DNA of 5,115 nt from an uncultured Porphyromonadaceae bacterium (GTDB taxonomy: Bacteria > Bacteroidota > Bacteroidia > Bacteroidales > Muribaculaceae), in assembly GCA_902494595.1 (NCBI GenBank), contig CABUTY010000126.1, positions 1 through 5,115 of the forward strand, written 5' to 3'. Position numbers and translations under genes: made by a program. Positions 1-5,115 of the stretch are shown here, piece by piece. Positions within the stretch are counted from its first letter, which is position 1; every line of letters begins with the position of its first letter. The notes beneath the pieces are model-generated. The model did no database searches. It saw only the letters and a program-made list of their open reading frames with translations, and was not told where the DNA came from.

Positions 1-820
1 ATACACCGACTATGCCTTGATGTCGTCGATACCCGGCAAGATGCTGATGCTTGCCGAGAAGCCGCAGGGAGAGCAGGTGGGCTTTACCATCGACTCGGTG
101 CCCGGCACTCTTACAGCAGAGGAAATCACCAGGACAGCCCTTTCCTTCCTTACCGGTCCCGGAAAATCCGACAAGGGTTTCTTCCTGATGGTGGAGGGGG
201 GTAACATCGACTGGGGCTCCCATGCCAACGACGGAGCCACCGTCATAAAGGAAGTGCTCAATTACCAGAAGGCCATCGATGTGGCCTATCAGTTCTATCT
301 GCAGCATCCCGACGAGACACTGATAGTGATTACCGCCGACCATGACACCGGCGGAATGGCATTGGGATGCCGCAAGAACGGCCATCCGCGTCTCGACCTC
401 ATCGACTGGCAGAAAATATCCAAAGACCGTTTCTCCGACTATTGCAAGGACCTTTACCGTCAGGGCAAGAGCATGACCTGGGAGGAGATGAAGCAGTTCC
501 TCAAGGAGAACACCGGTCTCTGGGGCGCCATACCGCTGACCGACGAAGAGACGGCCAGACTCCGAACAAGCTACGAGAATGCCATAGAGAAGCGCAACAT
601 TGCCGACGAGAAGTCGCTTTACAACAGCTTCAACCACTTCTCTGTGGATGTCTACGACATGCTCAACGACAAATATGGCATAGGCTGGATCACCGGCTAC
701 CATACCGGCAATTTCGTGCCTCTTTACGCCATAGGCCGCGACGCTATGCTCTTCACGCCGAATCTCAACAATACCGAGATTCCGAAACTGATCCTCAAGG
801 CAGCAGGAATAGCACGCTGA
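1..820 (+). CDS. Alkaline phosphatase, C-terminal part (5' end outside window)
   Basis: Metal-dependent phosphomonoesterase of the PhoA superfamily, expected in the periplasm or on the surface, releasing phosphate from organic esters. The frame is open from base 2, so TTG at 17 and ATG at 20 are internal codons; about 273 residues are visible and end at TGA 818-820. Counting from the TTG as residue 1, the metal-site residues appear in family order: Glu60 (194-196) and Asp65 (209-211) with His69 (221-223) in VEGGNIDWGSH, Asp108-His109 (338-343) in TADHD, and His229 (701-703) in YHTG, matching E. coli Glu322, Asp327, His331, Asp369, His370 and His412. Trp66 replaces E. coli Lys328, as in Vibrio alkaline phosphatase. 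The gap from His109 to His229 is 120 residues against 42 in E. coli, a mostly hydrophilic insert like the crown inserts of other bacterial and animal enzymes. The nucleophilic serine and signal peptide lie upstream and cannot be checked. No frameshift is seen. Confidence 0.93.
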   Translation, partial: YTDYALMSSIPGKMLMLAEKPQGEQVGFTIDSVPGTLTAEEITRTALSFLTGPGKSDKGFFLMVEGGNIDWGSHANDGATVIKEVLNYQKAIDVAYQFYLQHPDETLIVITADHDTGGMALGCRKNGHPRLDLIDWQKISKDRFSDYCKDLYRQGKSMTWEEMKQFLKENTGLWGAIPLTDEETARLRTSYENAIEKRNIADEKSLYNSFNHFSVDVYDMLNDKYGIGWITGYHTGNFVPLYAIGRDAMLFTPNLNNTEIPKLILKAAGIAR

Positions 821-855
821 TTCCTTCCGGAAAATAGAACGAACCCGTAATAAGA

Positions 856-886
856 ATGGCCGTGGACGACAATCGCCCACGGCCAT
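856..886. terminator. Bidirectional intrinsic terminator between convergent genes
   Basis: A perfect 10-bp inverted repeat (ATGGCCGTGG at 856-865, CCACGGCCAT at 877-886) encloses 11 bases. Inside, after one A-C mismatch (866/876), CGA 867-869 can pair with TCG 873-875 around a CAA triloop. On the + strand the stem is followed by GATTTTA (887-893), a short U tract. On the - strand it is followed by ATTCTTATTA-like T-rich sequence (complement of about 846-855). It lies 36 bases after the phosphatase stop and 22 bases beyond the stop of the opposite gene, where a shared terminator is expected. The tails are weak by E. coli standards, so efficiency is uncertain. The rest of the 821-907 gap shows nothing else except an 8-base TTCCGGAA palindrome at 825-832. 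Confidence 0.8.
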
Positions 887-907
887 GATTTTAGACTCTG
901 CCGATGG

Positions 908-3900
908 TTATCTCACCACGAGCTTTTTGGCTACGGTCATCGTGCCGTCGGTGAAGACGGTGCGTACTATGTATACCTGGCCTGATACGGGGTCAGCCGT
1001 AATCTGGCCGTCGAGACCGATATAGCTTATGCTCTTCACTTCCTTGCCGGCATTGATACCGTCGACACCATTGTCGATGCCATTGACGGTGATAAGGAAG
1101 TTCTTGGGAATACCCTTGTAGGTGCAGGTGAGTTTGAGATTGCCCTGACCATTGGGGAAAGCGCGTTTCTCCTCGAGAGTGAGTTTCGAGGGATCGTCAA
1201 CCGTCCATACGGCACCTTCGGGAGCCACGAGAGCGAAAGCCTTGGTCACATTCTCGTGCGACTCGTCGGCCACGTCGGCAAGGAGAATCAGCGGCGAACC
1301 GGCCACTGCCTCATCCTTCTGCGCATGGCTTGCGAGCACTGGATAGCCGCCATGACCGAGAGAGGTGTAGGCGTCGCTTATGGCGAGAGCCTGAAGTTCG
1401 GCGGTTGTTTTGCCCGAGTTGGGAACATTGCGGAACTGGGCACCCGGATTCACTGTCTTGTCATAGAAGCAGTTCTTGTGGCCTGCAAGCATGAACACCT
1501 CGTCGCTGCCATAGGTATAATTGTTGGTGAAGGTAGTTCCGCTCCAATAATACCTGTTGTTGGCATCAGGTTTCAGACATGTTATCTTTCCTGAGTTGTA
1601 GCAGTTCTCAACGATAGGATAGGGAGAGAAAGCTCCAGCGAACAGACCTGCCACGCGCTGCTGGGCGGTCACGTTACCTGTGTTGTAGCAGTTCTCCACA
1701 ATTATGGGATTGTCCGCGCTGGCTGTGGATAGGTATCCTCCGAGACCGCCGGCGTTGCCGTTGGTGCTAGTGCCGCTATAGGTCGACTCGATATCGCCGA
1801 TGTTGAAGCAGTTGGACAGCTTTGCCGGGAATGAAGCGTCGCCTGAGGCGATGTAGCCTACAAGACCGCCCACAGCATTGTTTGACACCTTGACGTTGCC
1901 CGCATTGAAGCAGCGTTCCATCTGGCCGCCCGATATCTGGGCCACAAGACCTGCGGCGCACAGACTGGCGTTGTCGGTAACCGTTATGTCGCCTGTGTTG
2001 TAGCAGTCGGCTATGTAGACGAACTTGTTGATAGTGTTTGCTATACCGGCAGTCTTGGCTCCGCTGTTCACAATGTTACCGGTGTTGAAGCAGTTAAGCA
2101 CCTTTGTAAGGTGAGTGGCCGAGCCGTTGGAGTTTTCGCCGATTGTGGCGAACAGACCGGCAGCTGTGGCACTCGTCTTTGTCGTGGCTATGTTGCCCGT
2201 ATTGGAGCAGTTCTCCACTGTCCAGTTCACCTTTACAGTAGATCCGATACCAAAGACGCCGGTGGAGGCTTTGAGGTTGCCCGTATTGTGGCAGTTCCTT
2301 ACATAGCCGCCGCTGAGGTCTTCATCGGTGGCCTTTCTGGTAGAGGTATTGCTGAAGATGGGGTAGATGTTCGAACCTGCAGTTGTGAAACCTTCCACAA
2401 GGTCGATATCCACCTTGTTGTAGCAGTCCTCAAGCCAACCGTTGGCCTTAAGAGTGTTCACGATACCGGAGAAAGTGCCGGGGGCTTTTCCTGCCGTGAT
2501 GCAGACAAGGTCGTTGCTCTCGTTGGAGCAGCCCTTGATGCCGCCTTCGACAGAGTATGCGATACCGGAGTAATAAAGCGTGCCTTTGAGAGTGCCTCGG
2601 TTGACGCAGTTCTCTACCAGCGAGCCTTTCTTGGTTTCGTATACGATACCCTGGATATAGTTGGTCTTGCTTATCACGGTACCTTCGTTGACGCAGTTGC
2701 GTATCACGGCCTTCTCGTAGAGGGAGTTGGCGATACCTGAGGCGATGGTGCTCTTGGTGCTCTCGGCAGTACCCTTGAAAGTGATGTTTTCGAGGGTGCC
2801 GTACACTTCGCCGGCCACGCCGGCGGCATTGCTGTAGCACTGGAACTTGCCATTGACCGTCATGTTGCGGACGGCTCCCGACTGGCCTATAACGCCGAAT
2901 ACGCCTATCTTCTTGCCAAGATAGAGGTTGGGTCCCTTCAGAGTTCTGGTCGAGGAGTTCTCGTTGAGATATACGAAGTTGCTTATCTCATGGTTGGCAC
3001 CATCCATAATACCTTGGAAGTTGACGCCGCCTGCGCCTATCACGCTGATGGAGTCGCCCTTGAAGTCAAGGTCAGCGGCGATTCTGAAGTGGTTGCCTTC
3101 ATATTCCCATTTGCTCTCCATCATGAAGTTGGCGAGCTTGTTCCAGTCGGCGGGCGTCTCTATGAGGTAAGGAGCCTCGGCGGTGCCTTCACCCTTGAGG
3201 ATGGGAGGCAGCGAGTTGAGTGCATATACCTTGGTAAAGTCGCCGAGCACAGCGGTGAGGGTATCGGCGGCGATGACGGTGCCCGTCGGTACGGTCACGT
3301 TCAGCGTGCTTCCCGAAATCTTGAAAGTCTCGTTTCTCTGCAGAGAGAAGGAGATACCGGAAGCCGTGGAGAGGGGCACGTTCTTCACCACGTTGTTGCG
3401 GCGCTGGTTGGGAGCGAAAGCCACATACATAGAGCGGAGAGCTGTGGCGGCCTTCTCGGTGGCAAACTTCTTGAGCACGGGGTATTTTCCGGCGGCGAAG
3501 TCGAAGACTTCGGCGTCAAGGCCGGCGAGAGGGGTACCTGCCACAAGTTCAGAGGAGGAGACACCCTTCACCCCGTCATGCCCTACGTTCATGGCGGCGC
3601 CGTTCACGTTGATGGATGCGTCATAGTAATTGTTCTCGGCCGTCATGGCTCCGTTGAGTTTGCCGGCGATGCCGCCGCGCTCCGTGGAGTTCTGATAGCA
3701 TGTCACGAATCCGTTGTTGAGACATCCATTGATGACGCCTTCGTCATAGTTCTTGCTGTTGACGCCGACGATACCGCCCACAGCATAGAATGCCGATATG
3801 TCGCCGTTGTTGACGCTGCTCAGAATCGTACCGTTGTTATATCCGGTGATTCCGCCCACTTCGTTTACGTTGATGCGGGTGTCTTTGGGGAAGAGGAGGC

Positions 3901-5115
3901 TGTCTTTGACAATACCGTCGTTCTGACAGCGCAGCACGGTGGCTTCCTGCATGTTGAGACCGGTGATTCCTCCGATGTAGTTGGTGCTGTTGTGGATATT
4001 GCCGGCATTGTAGCAGTCCTCGATGATGCCGCCCACATAGTTGGCACCTGCGATACCGCCCACATATGTGCCGGCACCTCTTACCTCTGCATAGTTCTTG
4101 CAGTTGGAGATTTTACCTGCGTTGAGACCTGCTACCGTACCGCCCTGCTGATAGGGCCGGAGCACATTGTTGGCGGCGATTGTCACATTCTTCACCGATC
4201 CGTTGGCGCCGATGGTGCCGAAGAGACCTGTACGCACGGTACCATTGTTAGTGGTCTTGCCGTTGTCGTCAAGCACGTTGGCATGTATGTTCATGCCGGC
4301 GATGGAGTGGTTGCGGCCGTCGAGGCTACCCTCGAACTCATAAATCTTGCCTGCACCCACACCCATGAACGTGGTATCAGCGGCAAAGTCTATGTCGTTG
4401 ACCACTGCGAAGAAGTCGCCGAGATGCGACTGTCCATAAGTACCCACGGCCTCGTCGAGCTTCTTGAAGTCGGCGGCCGTCTTGATCTGATAAGGATCCT
4501 CGGCAGTCCCTTCGCCGTCGAATACCTTGGGCACCACTGCCAGACGATATAGTTTGATTGCCCAGTTGTCGGCGGTGAGGGCCTGGACTGTGGCGTTGGC
4601 GTACTTGTCCTTGACAACCACCTTGTTGCCCTCGCGGCGGAGTGACTTGGTCTCGGTGGCTGTCTCGCCCTCTCCTGCGTCATGACCCAGCTCCCAGTTC
4701 ACGTTGGTGGAAGCGGTGAGGTCGAACTCTACCTTTACCTTGTTGGCGTTGTCGACTTCACGGAGGAGTATGGGAGAGGAAGCGAGTTCCTGAGCCTGAA
4801 TACCGACGAAAGTCTTGAGCACGGGGTATTTCCCTGCCTCAGCGCTCCATATCGAGGCGTCGAAACCTGTGGGAAGCTTGCCCGTGAGTTCGCGGGTGTC
4901 CTTGCCGAAACGCTCGTCGCGGAATCCGTTGAGCTGCTGGTCGAACATCACATTGAATAGGCACTGCTTGTCGGGAGAGTCGCCCTTGTAGCTGTTGCTT
5001 ATGAACTGATAGCCCCAGATGCCCTTGTGGCTGTTGGCTGCCGACGATATCACCTGGCCTGTGTTGAAGCAGTTGTCGATATGGCTCTGGCCTGCCATGC
5101 GCATTGGCTGGTTGG
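908..5115 (-). CDS. Large modular GLUG-repeat surface/secreted protein with T9SS-like C-terminus (5' end outside window)
   Basis: One uninterrupted frame runs from the right window edge to TAA at 908-910. The ATG at 5104-5102 is probably internal: codons for Asn-Gln-Pro precede it without a stop, and it falls in mid-repeat (the Cys motif begins at residue 11). Residues are counted here from that Met. Layout: tail of a repeat module (1-97), spacer (98-196), module opening with GEGTAEDPYQI (197-207) and closing with YPVLK (541-545), spacer (546-637), module opening with GEGTAEAPYLI (638-648) and closing with YPVL (1254-1257), spacer (1258-1342), and a C-terminal sorting-like segment (about 1354-1398). 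Both complete modules start with a cap ending in a (S/I)(L/M)DGxNHxI motif (259-267, 699-707) and a GLUG-like GxFGxIGxxGxVxNxT motif (293-308, 734-749), followed by Cys-containing turns of about 29 residues. The fold is probably a right-handed beta-helix. GLUG-type proteins are usually called adhesins or surface proteins of unknown ligand; no catalytic site is visible, and I do not assign a function. No signal peptide can be seen because the N-terminus is missing. Confidence 0.9.
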   Translation of the reverse strand, partial: NQPMRMAGQSHIDNCFNTGQVISSAANSHKGIWGYQFISNSYKGDSPDKQCLFNVMFDQQLNGFRDERFGKDTRELTGKLPTGFDASIWSAEAGKYPVLKTFVGIQAQELASSPILLREVDNANKVKVEFDLTASTNVNWELGHDAGEGETATETKSLRREGNKVVVKDKYANATVQALTADNWAIKLYRLAVVPKVFDGEGTAEDPYQIKTAADFKKLDEAVGTYGQSHLGDFFAVVNDIDFAADTTFMGVGAGKIYEFEGSLDGRNHSIAGMNIHANVLDDNGKTTNNGTVRTGLFGTIGANGSVKNVTIAANNVLRPYQQGGTVAGLNAGKISNCKNYAEVRGAGTYVGGIAGANYVGGIIEDCYNAGNIHNSTNYIGGITGLNMQEATVLRCQNDGIVKDSLLFPKDTRINVNEVGGITGYNNGTILSSVNNGDISAFYAVGGIVGVNSKNYDEGVINGCLNNGFVTCYQNSTERGGIAGKLNGAMTAENNYYDASINVNGAAMNVGHDGVKGVSSSELVAGTPLAGLDAEVFDFAAGKYPVLKKFATEKAATALRSMYVAFAPNQRRNNVVKNVPLSTASGISFSLQRNETFKISGSTLNVTVPTGTVIAADTLTAVLGDFTKVYALNSLPPILKGEGTAEAPYLIETPADWNKLANFMMESKWEYEGNHFRIAADLDFKGDSISVIGAGGVNFQGIMDGANHEISNFVYLNENSSTRTLKGPNLYLGKKIGVFGVIGQSGAVRNMTVNGKFQCYSNAAGVAGEVYGTLENITFKGTAESTKSTIASGIANSLYEKAVIRNCVNEGTVISKTNYIQGIVYETKKGSLVENCVNRGTLKGTLYYSGIAYSVEGGIKGCSNESNDLVCITAGKAPGTFSGIVNTLKANGWLEDCYNKVDIDLVEGFTTAGSNIYPIFSNTSTRKATDEDLSGGYVRNCHNTGNLKASTGVFGIGSTVKVNWTVENCSNTGNIATTKTSATAAGLFATIGENSNGSATHLTKVLNCFNTGNIVNSGAKTAGIANTINKFVYIADCYNTGDITVTDNASLCAAGLVAQISGGQMERCFNAGNVKVSNNAVGGLVGYIASGDASFPAKLSNCFNIGDIESTYSGTSTNGNAGGLGGYLSTASADNPIIVENCYNTGNVTAQQRVAGLFAGAFSPYPIVENCYNSGKITCLKPDANNRYYWSGTTFTNNYTYGSDEVFMLAGHKNCFYDKTVNPGAQFRNVPNSGKTTAELQALAISDAYTSLGHGGYPVLASHAQKDEAVAGSPLILLADVADESHENVTKAFALVAPEGAVWTVDDPSKLTLEEKRAFPNGQGNLKLTCTYKGIPKNFLITVNGIDNGVDGINAGKEVKSISYIGLDGQITADPVSGQVYIVRTVFTDGTMTVAKKLVVR
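911..1045 (-). other. C-terminal T9SS/Por-type sorting-like segment
   Basis: Residues 1354-1398, the last 45 of the protein. The order is a Val-Lys-Ser-Ile-x-Tyr strand (1356-1361), a turn with GLDGQ (1363-1367), a GQVYIVRTVF strand (1375-1384), TDGT (1385-1388) and a VAKKLVV end (1391-1397). This follows the type A C-terminal sorting domain of Bacteroidota, where V-x-x-I-Y-x-x-x-G-x is followed by G-x-YIV and a final K-x-V/L-V strand; the longer TDGT version is common among gut Bacteroidales proteins. Known type A domains direct export through the outer membrane by T9SS and are removed by a sortase-like protease. Whether this organism has T9SS cannot be seen here. Confidence 0.7.
1079..1333 (-). 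other. Spacer domain C, probable bacterial Ig-like domain
   Basis: Residues 1258-1342, between the YPVL of module C and the C-terminal segment. Visible strands are PLILLADV (1271-1278), TKAFALVAP (1287-1295), AVWTVDD (1298-1304), NLKLTCTYK (1322-1330) and KNFLITVNG (1334-1342). The order of a V-W-T strand, a Leu-rich loop, an L-x-C/T-x-T-Y strand and a final F-x-ITV strand is what bacterial Ig-like (BIG/aBig-type) domains look like. It is the most Ig-like of the three spacers. It holds one Cys (1327) with no partner nearby. Confidence 0.6.
1334..3193 (-). repeat. Module C: complete GLUG-type repeat module, expanded form
   Basis: Residues 638-1257. It opens with GEGTAEAPYLIETPADWNKL (638-657), then a cap (NHFRIAADLDF 671-681; QGIMDGANHEISNF 697-710) and a GLUG motif (734-750). 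Twelve Cys turns follow, starting at residues 803, 832, 858, 893, 937, 965, 1004, 1033, 1064, 1098, 1138 and 1167. Steps are 29, 26, 35, 44, 28, 39, 29, 31, 34, 40 and 29 residues, so about 29 is the base unit and longer steps carry loops. Later turns are the most uniform (NCFNTGNI, DCYNTGDI, NCYNTGNV). NCFYDKTV (1211-1218), AEL (1236-1238) and GGYPVL (1252-1257) close the module. Confidence 0.82.
1588..2014 (-). repeat. DNA-level degenerate direct repeats inside module C
   Basis: The Cys-turn codons keep a recognisable DNA core, read on the + strand as CTGTGTTGTAGCAGTTCTC. Copies at 1591-1609 and 1678-1696 differ at one of 19 bases and lie exactly 87 bases (29 codons) apart. A 15-base match recurs at 1993-2007, and weaker versions occur near 1801, 1893, 2080, 2198, 2281 and 2410. 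Far outside this array, copies also occur near 4003 and 5059, all in frame. This is coding sequence, not an intergenic repeat family. Confidence 0.7.
3194..3469 (-). other. Spacer domain B, probable small beta-sandwich (Ig-like)
   Basis: Residues 546-637, between the YPVLK of module B and the GEGTAEAPYLI of module C. No Cys and no repeat turns. Hydrophobic strands are visible (MYVAFA 559-564; GISFSLQ 583-589; TFKISG 593-598; LNVTVPTG 601-608; VYALNSL 626-632). It ends with a Tyr-x-Leu then Pro segment just before the next GEGTAE motif, like spacer A (LYRLAVVPK). Ig-like fold is inferred from pattern and position only. Confidence 0.5.
3470..4516 (-). repeat. Module B: complete GLUG-type repeat module, short form
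   Basis: Residues 197-545. The opening motif GEGTAEDPYQIKTAADFKKL (197-216) resembles the start found at the head of many GLUG-repeat blocks. A cap follows (GDFFAVVNDIDF at 229-240, EGSLDGRNHSIAGM at 258-271), then a GLUG motif (293-309). Turns then carry NCKN (334), DCYN (363), RCQN (392), a Ser-substituted SSVN (429) and GCLN (460), with steps of 29, 29, 37 and 31 residues. Between them is a GGIxGxN element (349-354, 378-383, 417-422, 443-448). The last strand is NNYYDASI (491-498); SSEL (517-520) and GKYPVLKKF (539-547) close it. Confidence 0.8.
4517..4813 (-). other. Spacer domain A, probable small beta-sandwich (Ig-like)
   Basis: Residues 98-196, between YPVLK of module A and the GEGTAEDPYQI opening of module B. 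It lacks Cys and the turn motif. It has alternating hydrophobic strands (PILL 111-114; VKVEFDL 123-129; VNWELG 135-140; KVVVKD 161-166; WAIKLYRLAV 181-190). Position, length (about 100 residues) and strand pattern match the two later spacers. A bacterial Ig-like fold that separates beta-helix blades is an inference; sequence similarity among the three spacers is low. Confidence 0.5.
4814..5115 (-). repeat. Module A: last turn and closing motif of a GLUG-type repeat module (partial)
   Basis: Residues 1-97 of the visible protein. They hold one Cys turn (NCFNTGQV, residues 11-18), then a closing region with QCLFNVMFDQ (47-56), an REL-containing stretch (71-73) and GKYPVLKTF (91-99). The same order, a last C/N-rich strand with a Tyr/Phe-Asp pair, an EL-containing stretch and a YPVL motif, closes the other two modules (NNYYDASI and SSEL for B; NCFYDKTV and AEL for C). 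This shows that a further repeat module of unknown length continues beyond the right edge. Confidence 0.75.

Noticed and set aside
17..22. TTG/ATG as the start of the phosphatase gene
   Set aside because: The frame is open upstream to base 2, no ribosome binding site is visible, and the catalytic-serine half of the enzyme is missing, so these are internal codons.
825..832. TTCCGGAA palindrome just after the phosphatase stop codon
   Set aside because: Eight bases with no loop; too short to form a terminator or to be called an operator without other support.
367..837. Second + strand frame of 156 codons overlapping the phosphatase
   Set aside because: Out-of-frame shadow rich in Arg, Gln and His. 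The overlapping frame contains all expected phosphatase motifs in order.
1591..2430. Regularly spaced repeats as a possible CRISPR array or DNA-binding iterons
   Set aside because: The repeats keep the reading frame, vary in spacing by whole codons, and encode the conserved Cys turns. They are coding repeats with degenerate copies, unlike a CRISPR array.
2111..2740. Open frame of about 209 codons on the + strand inside module C
   Set aside because: Antisense shadow of the repeat array; its apparent repetitiveness comes from the opposite-strand turns.
2990..4552. Open frame of about 520 codons on the + strand, opposite the repeat protein
   Set aside because: It lies wholly antisense to a frame with clear domain structure and repeat periodicity. 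Its translation is a His/Val/Gly/Ala-rich mixture with no family resemblance, as expected for the complement of repetitive, moderately GC-rich coding sequence. No convincing start context or termination signal was seen.
908..5115. A new multi-gene defence, toxin or mobile system
   Set aside because: Only two genes are present, in convergent orientation, both of recognisable types. No nuclease, helicase, transposase, integrase, reverse transcriptase, toxin motif or terminal inverted repeats are seen.

Overview
The window looks like a chromosomal segment from a Bacteroidales bacterium, probably a gut lineage such as Muribaculaceae, Prevotella or Bacteroides. Two things point there: a very large secreted GLUG-type repeat protein that ends in a C-terminal segment resembling a type IX secretion (T9SS/Por) sorting domain, and an alkaline phosphatase of the VEGGxID-W-xxH type with a long insert. 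The family-level assignment is an inference; no rRNA or marker gene is present.

Layout: two convergent genes, both cut by the window edges, fill nearly everything. On the + strand, 1-820 is the 3' part of an alkaline phosphatase gene; its catalytic-serine half lies upstream of the window. The 87-bp gap (821-907) holds a strong hairpin, 856-886, that reads as a terminator in both directions. On the - strand, 908-5115 is one uninterrupted reading frame that enters from the right edge still open, so the start and any signal peptide lie outside. At least 1401 codons are visible.

The large protein is modular. Read from its N-terminal side it shows: the tail of a first repeat module and its closing YPVLK motif (about 5115-4814); a spacer (4813-4517); a second complete module (4516-3470) and spacer (3469-3194); a third, expanded module (3193-1334) and spacer (1333-1079); and the C-terminal sorting-like segment (about 1045-911). 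Each complete module opens with the same GEGTAExPYxI motif and closes with a YPVL motif. Within modules, turns of about 29 residues carry an [N/D/R/G]-C-x-N motif at the same phase, as expected for a beta-helix or solenoid.

The two genes face each other and share only a terminator, so the sequence gives no reason to think they work together. I see no RNA gene, mobile element, CRISPR array, promoter or defence-like cassette here. The most interesting material is the internal architecture of the repeat protein, not a new multi-gene system.
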